64,000 bases of DNA from Chrysomallon squamiferum (lineage: Eukaryota > Mollusca > Gastropoda > Neomphalida > Peltospiridae): assembly GCA_012295275.1 (NCBI GenBank), contig CM022670.1, forward strand, positions 27,432,744-27,496,743, read 5' to 3'. Below are positions 44,105 through 58,027 of the stretch, one piece after another. A model generated the notes under the pieces. That model ran no database searches, was not told where the DNA came from, and saw only the letters and a list, made by a program, of their open reading frames with translations. The position numbers and the translations under genes are program-made. Every line of letters begins with the position of its first letter. Within the stretch, counting starts at the first letter, position 1.

Positions 44105-44245
44105 TACATATATAAGGAGAATGGGGAACCTCCTGCAGCCATATAATGAGGTAATATTTTTTTTATTAGCAGGAAGGGATGTTTTTTTGTGAACCTTCCC
44201 ACAGACAAGGAAAGCTCATACCACACTCTTGGATAAAACTGTTAC
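44105..44245 (-). mobile_element. tRNA-derived SINE copy (copy C)
   Basis: The plus strand reads gagaatggggaacctcctgc (44117-44136), then attagcaggaagggatg (44165-44181), then cttcccacagacaagg (44195-44210) and gctcataccaca (44214-44225). Each block appears in the same order in my memory of the mollusc SINE, and the aggaagggat core parallels copies A and B. It is among the best preserved parts of the element in this window. SINE sense is on the minus strand; the head is lost. Confidence 0.6.
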
Positions 44246-44785
44246 AGGAAATTGCTGAACATGTAACTTGTTAGTTTAAGACAGATGGAATGTTTCTGAA
44301 AAACAAACTGTATTTTGGTGACTAGCAAATAACATTTTATTGCATCTAGGAAAAGTTGAGAATCAAATGAAATGTGAAGACTTTTGTTTGTACAAGAAAC
44401 ATTGGGCTGTTTCTAACAGTAAGTCACACGGTAGGCACGCACCCTGGCGTAACGGAGACTAAAAGCATGTATTTATATTACTTATTGCATGATCTTTATA
44501 TTGATTTACTTTAATATCACACTGACTGAAGGCAATCATTCATAATGCCAACTGTTAATTAACTATTTCTATTCATTATTTACCTGCATTGGTGGAAATT
44601 GCATGTTTTCTGACAAGTTATTCACACACACACACCCATTGTATCACCAGTTTATTAGAAATCAATTTTACTCTATTATGCGATAAAACATAGTCTTAAA
44701 GGCTTAATGGTTTCCTTAGTGGTTTGTGCAAGTGTTTGATTTTTCTTTTGAAATATTTGTTTTGAAACTCGTGATTTTTTAATTT

Positions 44786-44816
<31 letters not shown>

Positions 44817-45404
44817 TTCTTGGCATTAAGAAATAAGAGGATATGTTTAATGATACATTTGAAATTAGTATTAATTAGTGACAGTCTTTTAGTAAATAGC
44901 ATTTTAGCTGTTAAAACCAAAAATGGTTTTGTTGTTGCAATTTCTTTTGCTGCTTTTTTTAGTGAATAACAAATAAAAAAAATAAAAAATGAACCAACAT
45001 AATAACTGAGATGAAATGAAATTAAATGGAATAAATAAATAAAACGATCAAAATAAAACTAAACCTTAATAATAATAAGTAAAACTGAATAAATAAAATG
45101 AAATAAAATACATTGATTTAAAAATATACATACATATATAAATAAATGAAATTATACCTATATATTTTGAAAGGTTTTTATTTATTTTATTTTTTTTGTA
45201 TCTAAATAACTAAAATTACAACAACAAAAAATTATTTTGGAAATTGGTTCATACCACTATAGTTAATTTTAAATATATTTAACCAAATTAAACCAATACA
45301 TAATCATGATTGGTGATTTATATATTTTGTAAAATTTATTTATTACAAAAACAGATTTAAAAAACAAAATAAATAAATAATAATAAGAATATTTTAATAA
45401 GAAT

Positions 45405-45560
45405 ATAACTGGCCTGGAATTAGCAACCAATTAACAACCCTTACCAATTAGCTGTTTATTTTCTTGTAGTTGTGATATTATTTTTTTTATATAAACTACA
45501 ACAAAACAATCTGGATGTTCGGCTTGGCAGTTAGCAACCAATTAACTGTGCTTGGCAAAA
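45405..45560. repeat. Short repeated word pair (agcaaccaattaac)
   Basis: The word tagcaaccaattaac occurs at 45420-45434 and again, as ttagcaaccaattaact, at about 45531-45547, roughly 111 bp apart. The intervening sequence is only weakly similar, so this may be the remains of an old tandem pair. Confidence 0.4.
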
Positions 45561-48500
45561 GCACTCAATTATCTGTCACAGTGAGAATGTTTTCAAATTG
45601 AATGACAACAGATATCCTCTTGCTTTACTGAATACTGACGTAACGAATGATTTTAATATTGGGAATTATTGTTTTCAGTACTGAGGATTGACTGCTCATA
45701 TCTCAGAGAAGAGGCACAGATCTGAATGAAATAGAATCACTACTCAATTCACTAAAAGCAGCTTAAGAAATAATATGTAACTGATCTTTGTGGGAAAATC
45801 ACTAGACAGATTGTACTTCACGTATTGCAGTAGTGGTATCCATTTTAATATTTTCCCAACTGAGATTGATTAGTGTAGCTTTAATAATAATTTATATATT
45901 ATGTGAACCTATGTATGTATATCTTGTCTATATTGTTTTTTTGTTTTTTTTAATTACTTGCATTTTCTCTTGCATTTTGATGTCTGAAAACTTTTTATTT
46001 CACATTGTGTCAATTAGTTTGAATCTGTATGATGTATGTTTTGAGACTTCAAACATTAATCTCCTGTTCTCTTTGCCTGTATATTCAAAAAGATGCTAAA
46101 TTATTGAACATGCTTTATGCTTTAGCATCTTTTTTAATAATATGCATGTGTCTAGAACCCTACAATTTAATGATAATTACAGTAGGAATCATGCAACAAA
46201 AAAAAGATAAAAATAAAAATAAATAAATAAATTTAAAAAAGAAAAGAAAGAAATACAACAACAACAAAACAGCTGTAATTTAGGTATTACATCAAAGACT
46301 TAAATTACTGACAAAAATTACTGATAAAGCTAAGAGTGATTATTATTTTAACAGATTAAATGCTATTTACTATAAGACTGTCACTGATTAATATTAAATT
46401 TAAAGGCATTATAAAACAAAACCTTTTATTTCTTAAATTTTTAAAACAACAAAACAAAAAACAAAAAAACCAGTGACCTCAAAACAAAATAATCTGAAAA
46501 AAAAACCAGTTCTACAATTAGAAATTTGAAGACATTTTACTGTTAAAAGTGGTCAGGTGTGTGCAGTATTTTATAATTAGTTTTTTTAAAGTATAATCAG
46601 CCACAGATGCACTGAACACAAAATTACATTTGTCACACACTGCATTAACTTTCTTGAGTAATTAGTTGGGGGAAAAAAAGAGAGAAAACTAGAGTATTGT
46701 GATAATTTCATGATTTTATATCATCAAAAACTTAAATTAATATCAAAATAGTAATTAAATTACACCAACAGTATCACAATAAATAAATAAAAATGTTTAA
46801 GGTTTTATTAACAAAACAAAAAAAAAAAAAAAAAAAAAAAGATATTTTAAAATGTCACATCCTTTGATTGTTGTTTTGATCCTGGTAAGAGAAAAGACCA
46901 GCCAGCCATTGATCAAAGATGGCTATTTAATTTGATGTAAGGAAATATTGATGTACTCAATGTATGTCTTAAGAATACAATGTCCAGGAAAAATACAAAT
47001 CTATATTTCTGTTTAGGAAAGAAGAAGAAGAAGAAAAAAAAACAGGATGAAATATTACTATTGATGTTCTATTTCTTTTGTAGATCCATAATCATGTTGA
47101 ATATTTATTTACATTTCCCTATTTGTATTTTTCAAATAATGATTGTTTCAGCAGTAAGCATTTATAAATGTAGTCATAATAAAAATTGGGGAAAAGTCTG
47201 CTGAGAAAATATTTTTTAAATAAGTTAAAATGTACATCTGTTTTTTTAAAGTAAATATTTTTAAGAAGAAGAAAATAGAAAGCTATGAAGAATGTGTAAG
47301 AAAATATTTAAACTTTAAATAAAAATAAAGAAAGCTTTCTCAGAATAAAACAAAAGAAATAAAAAGAAAGGAACAAAAATATTTTGTTTAAGAAAAGGTT
47401 TTAAGTGTAAATAATAAGTTAAAGAATCAATCTTTATAAAATATTTATAATATTTCATTTATTTTTTAAAAGTTTGTTTAAGAAAATGTGTTAAAAACAA
47501 ATAAAAACATAGGTACATATTAAACAAAATAAAAAAACAAACAAAAGCACAAAATTAAGAAGATCAGTATACTTACATTATTTTCATACTGACATAAATT
47601 TTTGTCATTCCTTCTCTTGAACTAAGTGTACACATGTAAAAAAAATAATGATGATTTTGTAAATTTATACCTTCTGTGAAAAAATATGCACAAAATATAT
47701 TTCAGTACTGTATACCTGATTGCCTCTTTGTCAGCCATGTTTGCATGCTGGATAATGGGATGTGTTGTGTTATAAGCTTTGAGAAATAATATATATTTTA
47801 TAATCTATTGTATTATATTTTCTCTTCCATGACCTGGCTCGCAGAGAAATTCAAAAGATATATTGATTTATTTTCATTGATTAGGCACTATAACAATAGC
47901 TGTGACAACCTAGATCATATACTACTTATACTTTGTCTTGTAAAATACACACACAGGCATACACATCTATGTCCATGTCTTTAAATAATCTTGCATATAT
48001 GGTAGTATTATTTTTCATGTTTGGATAGATTAGAATATGTATTTTTTTGTCCTTAAATAAAAAAGTAATTCTCAGTGATAACATTTTTATTGGGGTTTTT
48101 TTCATAAATATTTATATATTATGAATTTTTAATAATGTTTAGAAATATTTGTTATTTATTTATTTATTTTTAATTTTTCTCTTCATAAACTGACATTTTA
48201 AAATTTATTTAATAACATAATTTGTGCATAACTTTCTAGATTACGGCATCAGCTTCTTAATACATCTCAAGACAGCTTATTATCAGATATGAATAAATGA
48301 ATATTTAATGTCACAGCAACATTTTGTTTGATTGGTATTCATACAAATCTGTTTTTGTAAAAAGCATATCCACAGTCTTTATTCAGTAAAAATAAAAATA
48401 AAAGAAATCTTAATGTAAAAATATCATTTATGAAGTATACCTGTTTGTGGGGAGCAAAAAAGCACATCATTAAGGTTTTGTGAATGTTTTAAAATAAAGT

Positions 48501-49207
48501 AAATATTTTTATTTAATATCAAAATTTCATCTATTAATTTTTGGCAGTGTTAGTATTTGTTTCTAATTTTCTTAATTAATGTTTTTAATTACAGAAATTT
48601 TTTTCCTTGTTGATTTTCAGATTTTTCTGTTTATTTATTTATTTATTTATTTATTGTTGTTTTGTTTTGTTGTTTTTTTGCTGGTTTTGGGGGTGTTCAA
48701 AGCATTTTTTAATTTGTATTTTATCGTATAACATGTTTAATTTATCATTTTTTGTATTTTAATATTTATTTTTTTTTTTTGTTTTTTTTTCAGCATTTTA
48801 TTTTATTTTTTCATTTTTTAAATATCTGTTTATTATATCATTTTAAATTTATTTTTTTTATTTCACTTTATTATATTTTATTTTATTTTTCAATGCTCTA
48901 TAAAATAGTTTAATTTCTGTTAAAAAAATTTGAGAATTGAGAAACATCACCATTAGACTTGTATCTAACTGAAATAGAAAATGTCAATAAAATATTTTTT
49001 AAAAACACAAAATTACAGGACACTGCAGATTTCCACAACAGCACAGGAAATCTAAAGATCATTCAGAATGTTTTATATCATAATTATATCCCTTGTAATT
49101 TTTATTTCATAATTGTTTTGCCTGTAATGGTATATTGTAACTAAATATGGAAATGGAAATACGTTTAATGGACAAATTTGAGATTATGGAAGTGGATGAA
49201 TGTTAGG

Positions 49208-49214
49208 AAACAAA

Positions 49215-49283
<69 letters not shown>

Positions 49284-49365
49284 AAAAAAAACTGATTCAA
49301 AAAAAAAAAAAATAAATAAATAAATAAAATTAAATTAAATTAAATTAAATTAATAATAATATAAA
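49208..49365. repeat. Compound simple repeat (AAT)n-(A)n-(TAAA)n-(AAATT)n
   Basis: About 21 AAT triplets are followed by an A run, a second A run, TAAA units and four AAATT units. The mixed unit sizes next to one another suggest serial slippage. Confidence 0.9.
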
Positions 49366-49494
49366 AAATTAAAAAAACATAAATTATTATTTTTGACAAG
49401 AACAAACATGCAGGACAAACATGCAGATAAATAAATGAGTGGGTGGGAAGATTTGTTTTAATAAAAATAAAGAAAATAAAAGTTTCTTATATCA

Positions 49495-49790
49495 GTGTCA
49501 TAGTTTATTATTAACAATGACTGGTCTGAAACAAAAAAATACTAACTTGCTGCATTATTGTCATATTTTATTATTAACAAAGGTTGAACTCTAACTGTAA
49601 ATAAAACTGTTCAAAAATACAAAATTCTAGCTTGGCATGTTATTATACTTTATTATTAATAAAATACTGACTTACTTTATTATTGTTAAACTTTATTATT
49701 AACAAAGATTGAACTCTATAATTGAAAAAGTACAAAAATACAATATTCATTGTATTGTAAATTTTATTATTAACTAAGGTTTTAAAGAAA
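49495..49790. repeat. Diverged tandem array with TTTATTATTAAC core
   Basis: The core word tttattattaac(a/t)a recurs near 49504, 49568, 49650, 49690 and 49763, often followed by AAGRTTGAACTCT and preceded by ACTTRCT. Spacings vary (40-80 bp), so units have suffered indels. No gene is present. Confidence 0.6.
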
Positions 49791-50289
49791 TAAAACAAAC
49801 AATTACTTAACAGAAAATACATGTAGTTATCTGTTCACACCAGTCACAAATGTACTTTATCTTACTCATTGATTTTTTAATCCTGATTCTTTTAACTTGA
49901 TAACACATGTTCACAAAGCAAGAACACTCTAACCTGATAAAACATGCTGCTCGTTTTTTTTATTTTTTTTTTAGGTACACTTCATCTCATTTTATTTCAC
50001 CCACAGAGCCTAAACATTCAACATGATTAAATTGGTTTAGCCAGTAATTGTCTGTTCTTTTAGGTTTTACACTTAAATTATAATGTTCCTGGGCAGCTGT
50101 TCAGAAAGCTGGTGTGTGTTTTATATCTAAACTCATGTGAAAATTGACAGGCAGTTCAACAAACTGGTATCAGTAATTAAATACATTGCATATCATCGAA
50201 ACGTTGTTTTTTTTAGTGTTCACGTTACAGAATGCCCGAAGGATTGATTAAGTGGATATGTTCTCATCAAAATTAGACAGAAGAAGATT

Positions 50290-50860
50290 TTCAGAAAAAG
50301 TAATTAGATGAACATAAAGCTAGAAAGACGATAAAATAATTATCATGGTAAAAAGGTGGATTGAGAGATGGATGAATGTAATAGGATAAATTAAAGAAAA
50401 GAAAGAAAGAAGGCAAATGAAATGATGGAATGTCCTGGTAAATATGCAGAGAGAGATAAGTAAAATGATAAATGGATAGATGTATATATGATTAAATGAA
50501 AGTGGAGAGACTGATAGACAAAATAATCAAAATGTGATCTAATGAATACAGGGAAGGATGGATTGATGGGTTAATTAGATGAATGTGAAGATAGAATATA
50601 ATCATAGAATATATTTTAATATGATAGATGGACACACAGATAGATGGACAATTGGAAAATTGAGTATGTGGCAGATGGAAATAAGCGGAATGAAAAATGG
50701 ACATATAACAAATTGAAAGATAACATATAAACAAAACAACACCGTTAACAGCAATGAGAAATAGATAGCTGAACAGACAATAAGTGAGGAAAGAAGGATG
50801 AAAAGAGAGAACCAAGAGAAGAATGATTACAAATGTTATACTGACTTTTCTGTTGTTCTG
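50290..50860. repeat. Degenerate GATG/GATA-rich tract
   Basis: The plus strand is strongly purine-biased, with recurring gatggat, gatagat, gaaagaaagaa and aatgga words. The 163-codon minus-strand frame at 50492-50983 is the complement of this tract (rich in His, Ser, Tyr, Ile and Leu) and is not considered a gene. Confidence 0.6.
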
Positions 50861-51316
50861 TTTGATATCACAGTAAAAAATTCTGTCACTATTCAGAGAC
50901 TGAAGATGGAAACAGAACAAGGATAGTCCATTGCTGAAAGAAAACAAGGTAGCAGATGCACTACATTGATGAAAACATATCACATTTTACACAATTAGTG
51001 GTTATTTATTTATTTATGACATACCTGTAACCTGCCTCCACAGAGCATGTTTACCAACAGCTGTATTCCATTATACAATTACCTGTATGTAAATAATATA
51101 TGTGATTTGATGAGTGATGATTTCAAATGTCACTGCTGGAAGGATTGTTTGTAGTGGATAGTTATCATCATAACAATAGTTAAGATATAAAGGGTTAAGA
51201 AACAGGTAAAACAATATTTAACTGTATGTTTGTCAGTTTTGCTCAGTTTTGAACATCAGTTTTAGATCATCATTATAAAGGGGATGGATTATACATGTAT
51301 ATATCTAGGTATGTAC

Positions 51317-51318
<2 letters not shown>

Positions 51319-51358
<40 letters not shown>
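51319..51358. repeat. (GT)n microsatellite
   Basis: Twenty near-perfect GT units. Other dinucleotide tracts in this half of the window lie at 40941-40960, 58831-58855, 63344-63372 and 63481-63494. Confidence 0.9.
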
Positions 51359-51362
<4 letters not shown>

Positions 51363-52697
51363 ATTTCTTGTGTTTATTTTGCTGTGTATGTATCTGTATT
51401 TGTCTGTAAAGATATGTATATATGTAGGAATGTGAAACAGTACTAAACACATTAGCATCCATTGCATGACATAATGTGTTAGTCACATTTACAAATAAAC
51501 AGACTGCTAACAGCTTGTTGGTTTATCATTCTCAACACTTTGAACATGTGAGGTAAATTCTCAACATGTTTTGTTTTTCTTTGATGTTCATTGTTTTGTG
51601 CTTACTCACACAATATGCAGTTTACCAAATGTAATCATGATAACCATATTTCATAGCTGTGGAAAGAAAGGGATTTTTAAAACAAATTTCAAAAGTTTTT
51701 GTCAGTTCCAGGTATAGATATTACCACTGATAGTTTTACATGTTAGCTGGGAAAGGCTTTTAGTTATAAATATAGGTATTATTAATAGTGTGTATGTATC
51801 AATACATGTGTTTGTTTAGATTAAGATATAAGTTTGTTATTCTTGTAATATATTTTGTCAGTTACAAATAAAGATATTGTGAGTAATAATAGTTCCCATA
51901 CAGATCTATATGTTTGATAATTTAAATTAATTAAAATATTAATTTATTTATTCTTGATATCATTATAATGGCAATTTCTTCAAAAATCGTTATTTATTTA
52001 TATGAGAAGAAAAAAAATCTCTGTTTTTAGGATAGTGTAACTGATGATATATCACATACTGTAAAACACAATACATAAAATATTGGTTAATCATAGAAAT
52101 CTCACAAGGCCTATGTCAGGCTGTTTTGTCTCAGAGTAATCTGGACATAAGCAGGCGTCTGAGATGAAGTGAGAGAGACGTAATTGTGGTGACACTTCAG
52201 TGTAGACTGTTTTAATCAGAGACAATTAAATGTCAGGCCTGTCATTATCCTGACATTTAATTAAGAATCCCATAAAGTAAAATTTGAAAAGACCTTTCCC
52301 AATTTGACAATTTCAGACTCTGCCAGTTGGAATTAATTTTAACAGAAAATTCTGTTTCGAACAAGAATTTAAAATTCAGATTAGTATTGATAATTACGGT
52401 TAAATATCTAACACTGTATACTGAAATGTGGTTCAGATGTGTGACATTATGTATGAAACATTTAAAACAAAAGTGAAATTCACATTTCTAAAGTGCTTTT
52501 CTAAGTTTTTGGGGAACACTACCCCTTGGACTCCCGTCTTTAACCAGGACTGTTTTTTGTTAAGCCGTTTTCAAGTTATACATACATTGCCCCCAGGCAA
52601 TTTAGTTAGAAGAAAGAAAATAAAATAAAAACAGCTTTTGACATTCTTTATAACTTGACATAATGTTCCTTTTACATATTGTGCATGTGCACAGATA

Positions 52698-52728
<31 letters not shown>

Positions 52729-54514
52729 TTTTCAAAAGGTTTTAAAAAAATAAATAATTAAAACAAGTAAAGATGTATAGAAATATATGTAAAAACATGT
52801 TAAAATCCATATTAACTAATCTTGGCAGCAGACCACATTAATGCCATGTTTCAGGAAGAATCTGGTAACGTGTGTGTATTCACACATATCTGCCAATAAA
52901 ACTCATATTGTTAGCATATTTGTACCAGTATGCACAGACACTTTAATATTTAAACACTTATAGGAGACACATGTAAGGAGTAAATAAATTAGTACTGTGC
53001 TAAAAAACCCCAAGAAAAATGGAATTGTTGAACCAGTATTGATGTAGTTTTTGATATGTGACGATATTTAAATATATATATATATATATCAATATTTTTT
53101 GTTGTTGTGTATAATATATAGTTTTATAAGCTTGATAGGTATATTATTTATACATTATATGTTTCACATATGTAAACTTTTTGTGTGTGTGTGTGAATGT
53201 GTATAACTTATACTATAAGTACATAACTTCATAAGAGAACACCAATAAAAAAGCCATTGTTGTTTTAAATATACCCAAGCACACAGACACACACTTTTGC
53301 AGTGGTAGGTTTGAAATATATATGATCAGTATTTGAATATATACATAATCCTGCTTTAAAATGTCATGAATAATACAATCATCTGATAATGACAATAAAA
53401 TATTTCAATTCTGTTAATATTTTATATATATGTACATGTATTTGCATACTAAATGCATTTATGTCAAAATATTTGTAAATAATTGCAATAAAGAGGCCGA
53501 TAAAACCATATATATGCATGCACACATACAAATACCCATATGCATGCATATATATATATATAGAGAGAGAGAGACTCACACACAAGCATACACAAACACA
53601 AACAAAAAAGAACAAAAAACCCCCCACTTTAATTATAAATCCATATTCCTAGCTTATATCTTAATAAACATACCCTGACACAAAAAACATATATCAAACA
53701 TGTTCAGACAACATTCTCACACACAAACATCAACAATACACATACCGACACATTTCTAATCAGAAATCCATATTCCTACCTTTGATATAAGGAATCACAA
53801 AGAATTATATCCAGTACACTTGCTTCTAGTGATAGATAAAATTAAAACAGACAATGCATGGTCCTAAACACATGTTCATTCATGTGTAGCCAGCAGGACT
53901 GCACCAAACAACTTTACGCATGTTTTCTACACATCGGCAGCATCTCTCAGAGCATTGTCTGGTGAGTTCTATGACATCAGTGAATTTCTCTGTTCTCCCA
54001 CTGGGAGCTCTGACAAGATGTTATTCTGATGCATACCTTGGGTCCTTGTTACTAAGGTAAACACATCAGTAGCAGACTAACAGGAATATATTCTTAACAT
54101 TGGCACATTTACTAACCATGCAGAGAAGGTATTACAAGAGGTCTCTGCAGACAAATGTAAGGCAATAATACTGATATGAAAAAGATGGAATTAAAAGACA
54201 GGAATGGTGCGGGTTAGAGCTGTGTGGCATTGTTTTAGACAAAAGCTGGATGGAATGGCTGTGCTCTTAGATTGGTATCTTCCTTTATAGTTTCGTGTTA
54301 AGCAATGGAATCATGGTTTAATAGTTATTTAAAACAATATAAATTAACAAGTGTTCCAATAAATGATTATTTCTTTAATAGTATAAAAGAAATTTGATTA
54401 AAGTGTGTACAACCAATTGAAAGGTGGATGTTAGAAAATGATCATGAATAAAATGGTTGTGGTTCTGTTTGAAATATGAATGACAGGGATTTTAGTCATT
54501 GGATGGGATGTTTA

Positions 54515-55340
54515 TGACAAGAACTGCATGAAGGAATTTGTTATCCATAAGAAGATTTCAGTCATGAAATGAGATGATTATTTTATGAAAAGAATACCAG
54601 AATATAATTAGATTTTTTTTCAAATGGTTTTGATTGAATCTGAAAAGTAAGCAGTTTATAATGAATAATAATTTGTGATCTGTTTGTTCTGTTGAGTTGT
54701 AGCCATAGCTACAATACTGTCTCCCAAGTGAAACAGAATTTTATTTCATCTGATGTGATCCACATTACTAAATAGTACATTATCAACTTACAGTGAACAG
54801 TGGTTTGGGATTTTCTTTAATAGCTGGTTTTCATGAGAGGTAATGGTAGTTACAATAAAGCTTCTTGAATGGAACTGCATTTTATTTCACATGTTGACAC
54901 AAATTACTAAATGTGACATTACACTTACAATGAATAATAATTAGGGATTTGTTCTCAGCAGTGTAAAATTCACCAGAGACAAAGATAGCTTTGATAAGAC
55001 TCATGTATGGAATTTATTTTATTTCATATAATTTTTGAAACTTATTTTGACTGGTAAATAAAACATAACAAGTTATAGCGAATGATAACAAGGTGTGTGG
55101 ACTTCATTGTGATGTATCGTTATTTAAACTTATTGTTAAAAATACCAGAAAGTAACTGGGATTTCATATCAGTTCGGTACAGACCAGTTAACAGAACAGT
55201 CAAACACTTGTAATGAATAACAATTTTAGATTTGACTTTCAATGGTTGGGTAATTATTTAAATTCAATAATAAAGATGTCAAAATAAATGTGGATTTTAG
55301 CCAGAGACACTGATCCTGATGATCAAGTCAGGTTATCATC
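54515..55340. repeat. Old tandem array of an about 138-bp unit
   Basis: An anchor word of the form (t/c)a(a/g)tgaataataatt...gattt recurs near 54659, 54791, 54929, 55075 and 55211, spacings 132-146 bp. Between anchors the copies share further blocks in the same order: a gaac.g.attttatttca block (54735, 54877), a cattactaaat block (54764, 54903), and gggattt (54808, 54944). At least five units are visible, each perhaps 60-75% identical to the next. I see no coding potential. Confidence 0.65.
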
Positions 55341-57984
55341 TAAGTCATCATATATATGAAATAAAAATTCTGTCAGTGAAAGTGAAAAAAATTAATAATA
55401 ATAATAATAATAATAATTAGAAGAAGAAGAAGATTGGAATGGAAATATCTAGGGATTACTGAGATTTATTAATGAATATCAACAGATATCAGATACATTA
55501 TGAAGGGATTATAAATATTTATAAGATGACATAAAAAATTAATGTAAAACAGAAAAATTCTAAGTTGAAAAGAATTAGAAAACAGTATAATACAGAAAGA
55601 GTAACACTACAGATAGATTTTGGAAAAAAAATGTGTGGGTGTTTGTGTTGTATGTATATAAAATGTTTGGCTCAGTGATAATGGTTCAAGTTCAATACAG
55701 TTCATTTTGGCAAGTAACAGAAGTGTGACAGAGTAAAACGTCACTAATTAAGAAGAATGAAACAACAGAAAAAATAAATAATTTCAAAAAATAATAAAAA
55801 AAAATGATACAGAGAATGTAAAATAGTGGGTAAATTAGGAATCATTTTCATATATGAATTGAATATAGTCATTAAAAAGCATTTTAAAAGATCAAGGGTA
55901 TTTATATGAAGTTAAATTTATGACTTTTGTTGATTTCATAAACACAATTTGGATTCTGTAAATACATAATTTGAAACAAACTGTCAGCTAAGTTTGTTCT
56001 GTTACAGAAAAACTGTCTAGAAACAAAACAGATATGCATTTTTATATTTCAAAAAAAATTCTGGAAGTACTTAACAGAAAAAAAAGAAGAAAAAAAATAA
56101 CCAGTACAAACAACAACAACAATAACAATAACAACAGCAGTAGCAGCAGCAACAACAACAACAACAACAGTAACAATATAAATAAATAATTGAATTTTAA
56201 AAATATTACAACTTCAGAAAGGAAAGTAACCATATCATTTGTTTTAGGTTTAATAAACCTACAGTAGGCTGGAGCTCAGAAGAAAGAAAATCAATACTTT
56301 AAGTTGTTAAAGACCAAATTTAAAAAGTGACAATGACAAATGCTACAGAAAACATCCTCTGATCTGTAACCTTTGGGCTTTCAAGATATTGCCTGTTCAT
56401 ACAGTTTTAGAAGAATAGTCTTTCTATGTATGACTTTCATCAGTCTTTGAACTCAACTAATTCAATATAGTTTTGGAGAGAAAATATCTGTGTGTTGTAT
56501 ACTAGTATATATCTGTGAAAGAGAAAGAAAAGGGAAAACAAAACAAGAAAGCAATAAAGAGACACTGAGATAAAAATGAAAACAATAGAGAAATACAGAT
56601 AGAGAGAGATACTTCTATGTCCAGGATCTTGTCTCTGCAACATAATATTTTAATTTTTCTTTTCTTTGTTTTTTCATTTTTTTTTTTTTAGTTGTTTAAG
56701 ATCGAGGGAATGACGATGTGGTAATACAGAGGAAACTCATGTCTATAAACTAACAGCTTGCTTTAAATAATTATATATAATGTAATACAAAATTTATTTT
56801 AAAAAAAGAAAAAAAGAAATTACATAATGTTCATTGTGATTTTAAACTTTTCCTGTGCATATCCATAGACTCATTACAGTTGTCCACATAAAAAAAAAAA
56901 ATTAATCTTCTTCTTATGACTAAATTACAGAAAAGTACATCAATGTATTCATGAATGATTCCCGGGGCACACAACAACATCATTTTCAATATCAACTTTA
57001 ATAACAGAAGGCCATAAATACACAATTATTTCTCAGCAATCAGTAATAAACTGTGAGCATGTTAGTCAATAAAAATCCTCATCCTCGATGGGACCAGCAG
57101 ATAAAAGACTGAGCTGGGTCTCTTGGCTAGAACAATGCATACTTGATGAGAAAAGAAAGGAATGGATGATTTTAACTATGAACCAAGACGTTCTTGCGCT
57201 TGCTGTGGCATTTAAGGAAAGACAGGATCAAATTTCTTGAAAGATGAGAAGAAATAAGTGAAAACGAAAACTCAGGAAATATGAGTATGATTAGCCTTTG
57301 TGTAATGTTGTAGCAGTGTTTATATAAATCACTGAATATATTATTTGGATTAGATGATATATTTCTCTCTAGGGTTTCATGGTGTAATAAAATATAAAGA
57401 CATTCTCGTGGTTATGGTGCCACTTGGAAAAGACACTGGGGATATACTAGAAAACAATTTCAAGAATTTTAAATAATAAAACAAAAGTTTTGAATTGGAA
57501 TGGAACACTTGTAAACCATGTCCAAGGATGATCTAGAAAATAATTATTGACAAACTAGAACATTTTCTTAGGTAATTTTTTGTGACTTTTATGAAATACT
57601 TAGATACAAAGTTCTAATATGGATGAGAACTGATAAGTAAATTATAGCTATAGATGGGAATTGATAAGAAATAATGGATTTTTAAACAGAAATTGGATGC
57701 AGTGGTCAATGATGGGAAGATATAATGTTTCAGAAATGAAGAAAATCCCAAAGGAAAGTTCCTAATCAAGGAATGGAAAAGATGATTTAGATGTGAATTC
57801 TTTCTTTCACTGTGTCATTAATAAATTTAAAACTTATTATTATTTTTTTTTTTTTAAATAATAAAGAAAAGAAGTAATTTTAACAAAAATTACAGTTACT
57901 GTATGGAAAGGCTTATAACATCTTATCTTATCCAGTTATCGGCATTAACTGGAAAGTGAAATACATTCTGTGTATCTATTCTGT

Positions 57985-58027
57985 TATACCTCAGACCAGT
58001 GCTCTAACCACTAACTGCAACTGGTTT
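57985..58027 (-). mobile_element. tRNA-like SINE head fragment
   Basis: On the minus strand the sequence reads GCAGTTAGTGGTTAGAGC followed by ACTGGTCTGAGG. This is a near-consensus Pol III A-box region of the kind found in tRNA-derived SINE heads. No B-box, acceptor stem or cloverleaf can be completed around it, so it is a truncated retroposon head and not a tRNA gene. Confidence 0.45.

Noticed and set aside
50492-50983. 163-codon open frame on the minus strand
   Set aside because: It is the complement of a purine-rich GATG/GATA tract, biased to His, Ser, Ile, Leu and Tyr, with no splice or start context.
53041-53110. AT-rich inverted sequences as an origin or cruciform
   Set aside because: They are simple (AT)n tracts, which are found throughout the window, with nothing more specific to support an origin.
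54515-55340. CRISPR-like repeated spacing
   Set aside because: Units are diverged over their whole length with no constant repeat/variable spacer pattern, and the DNA is eukaryotic.
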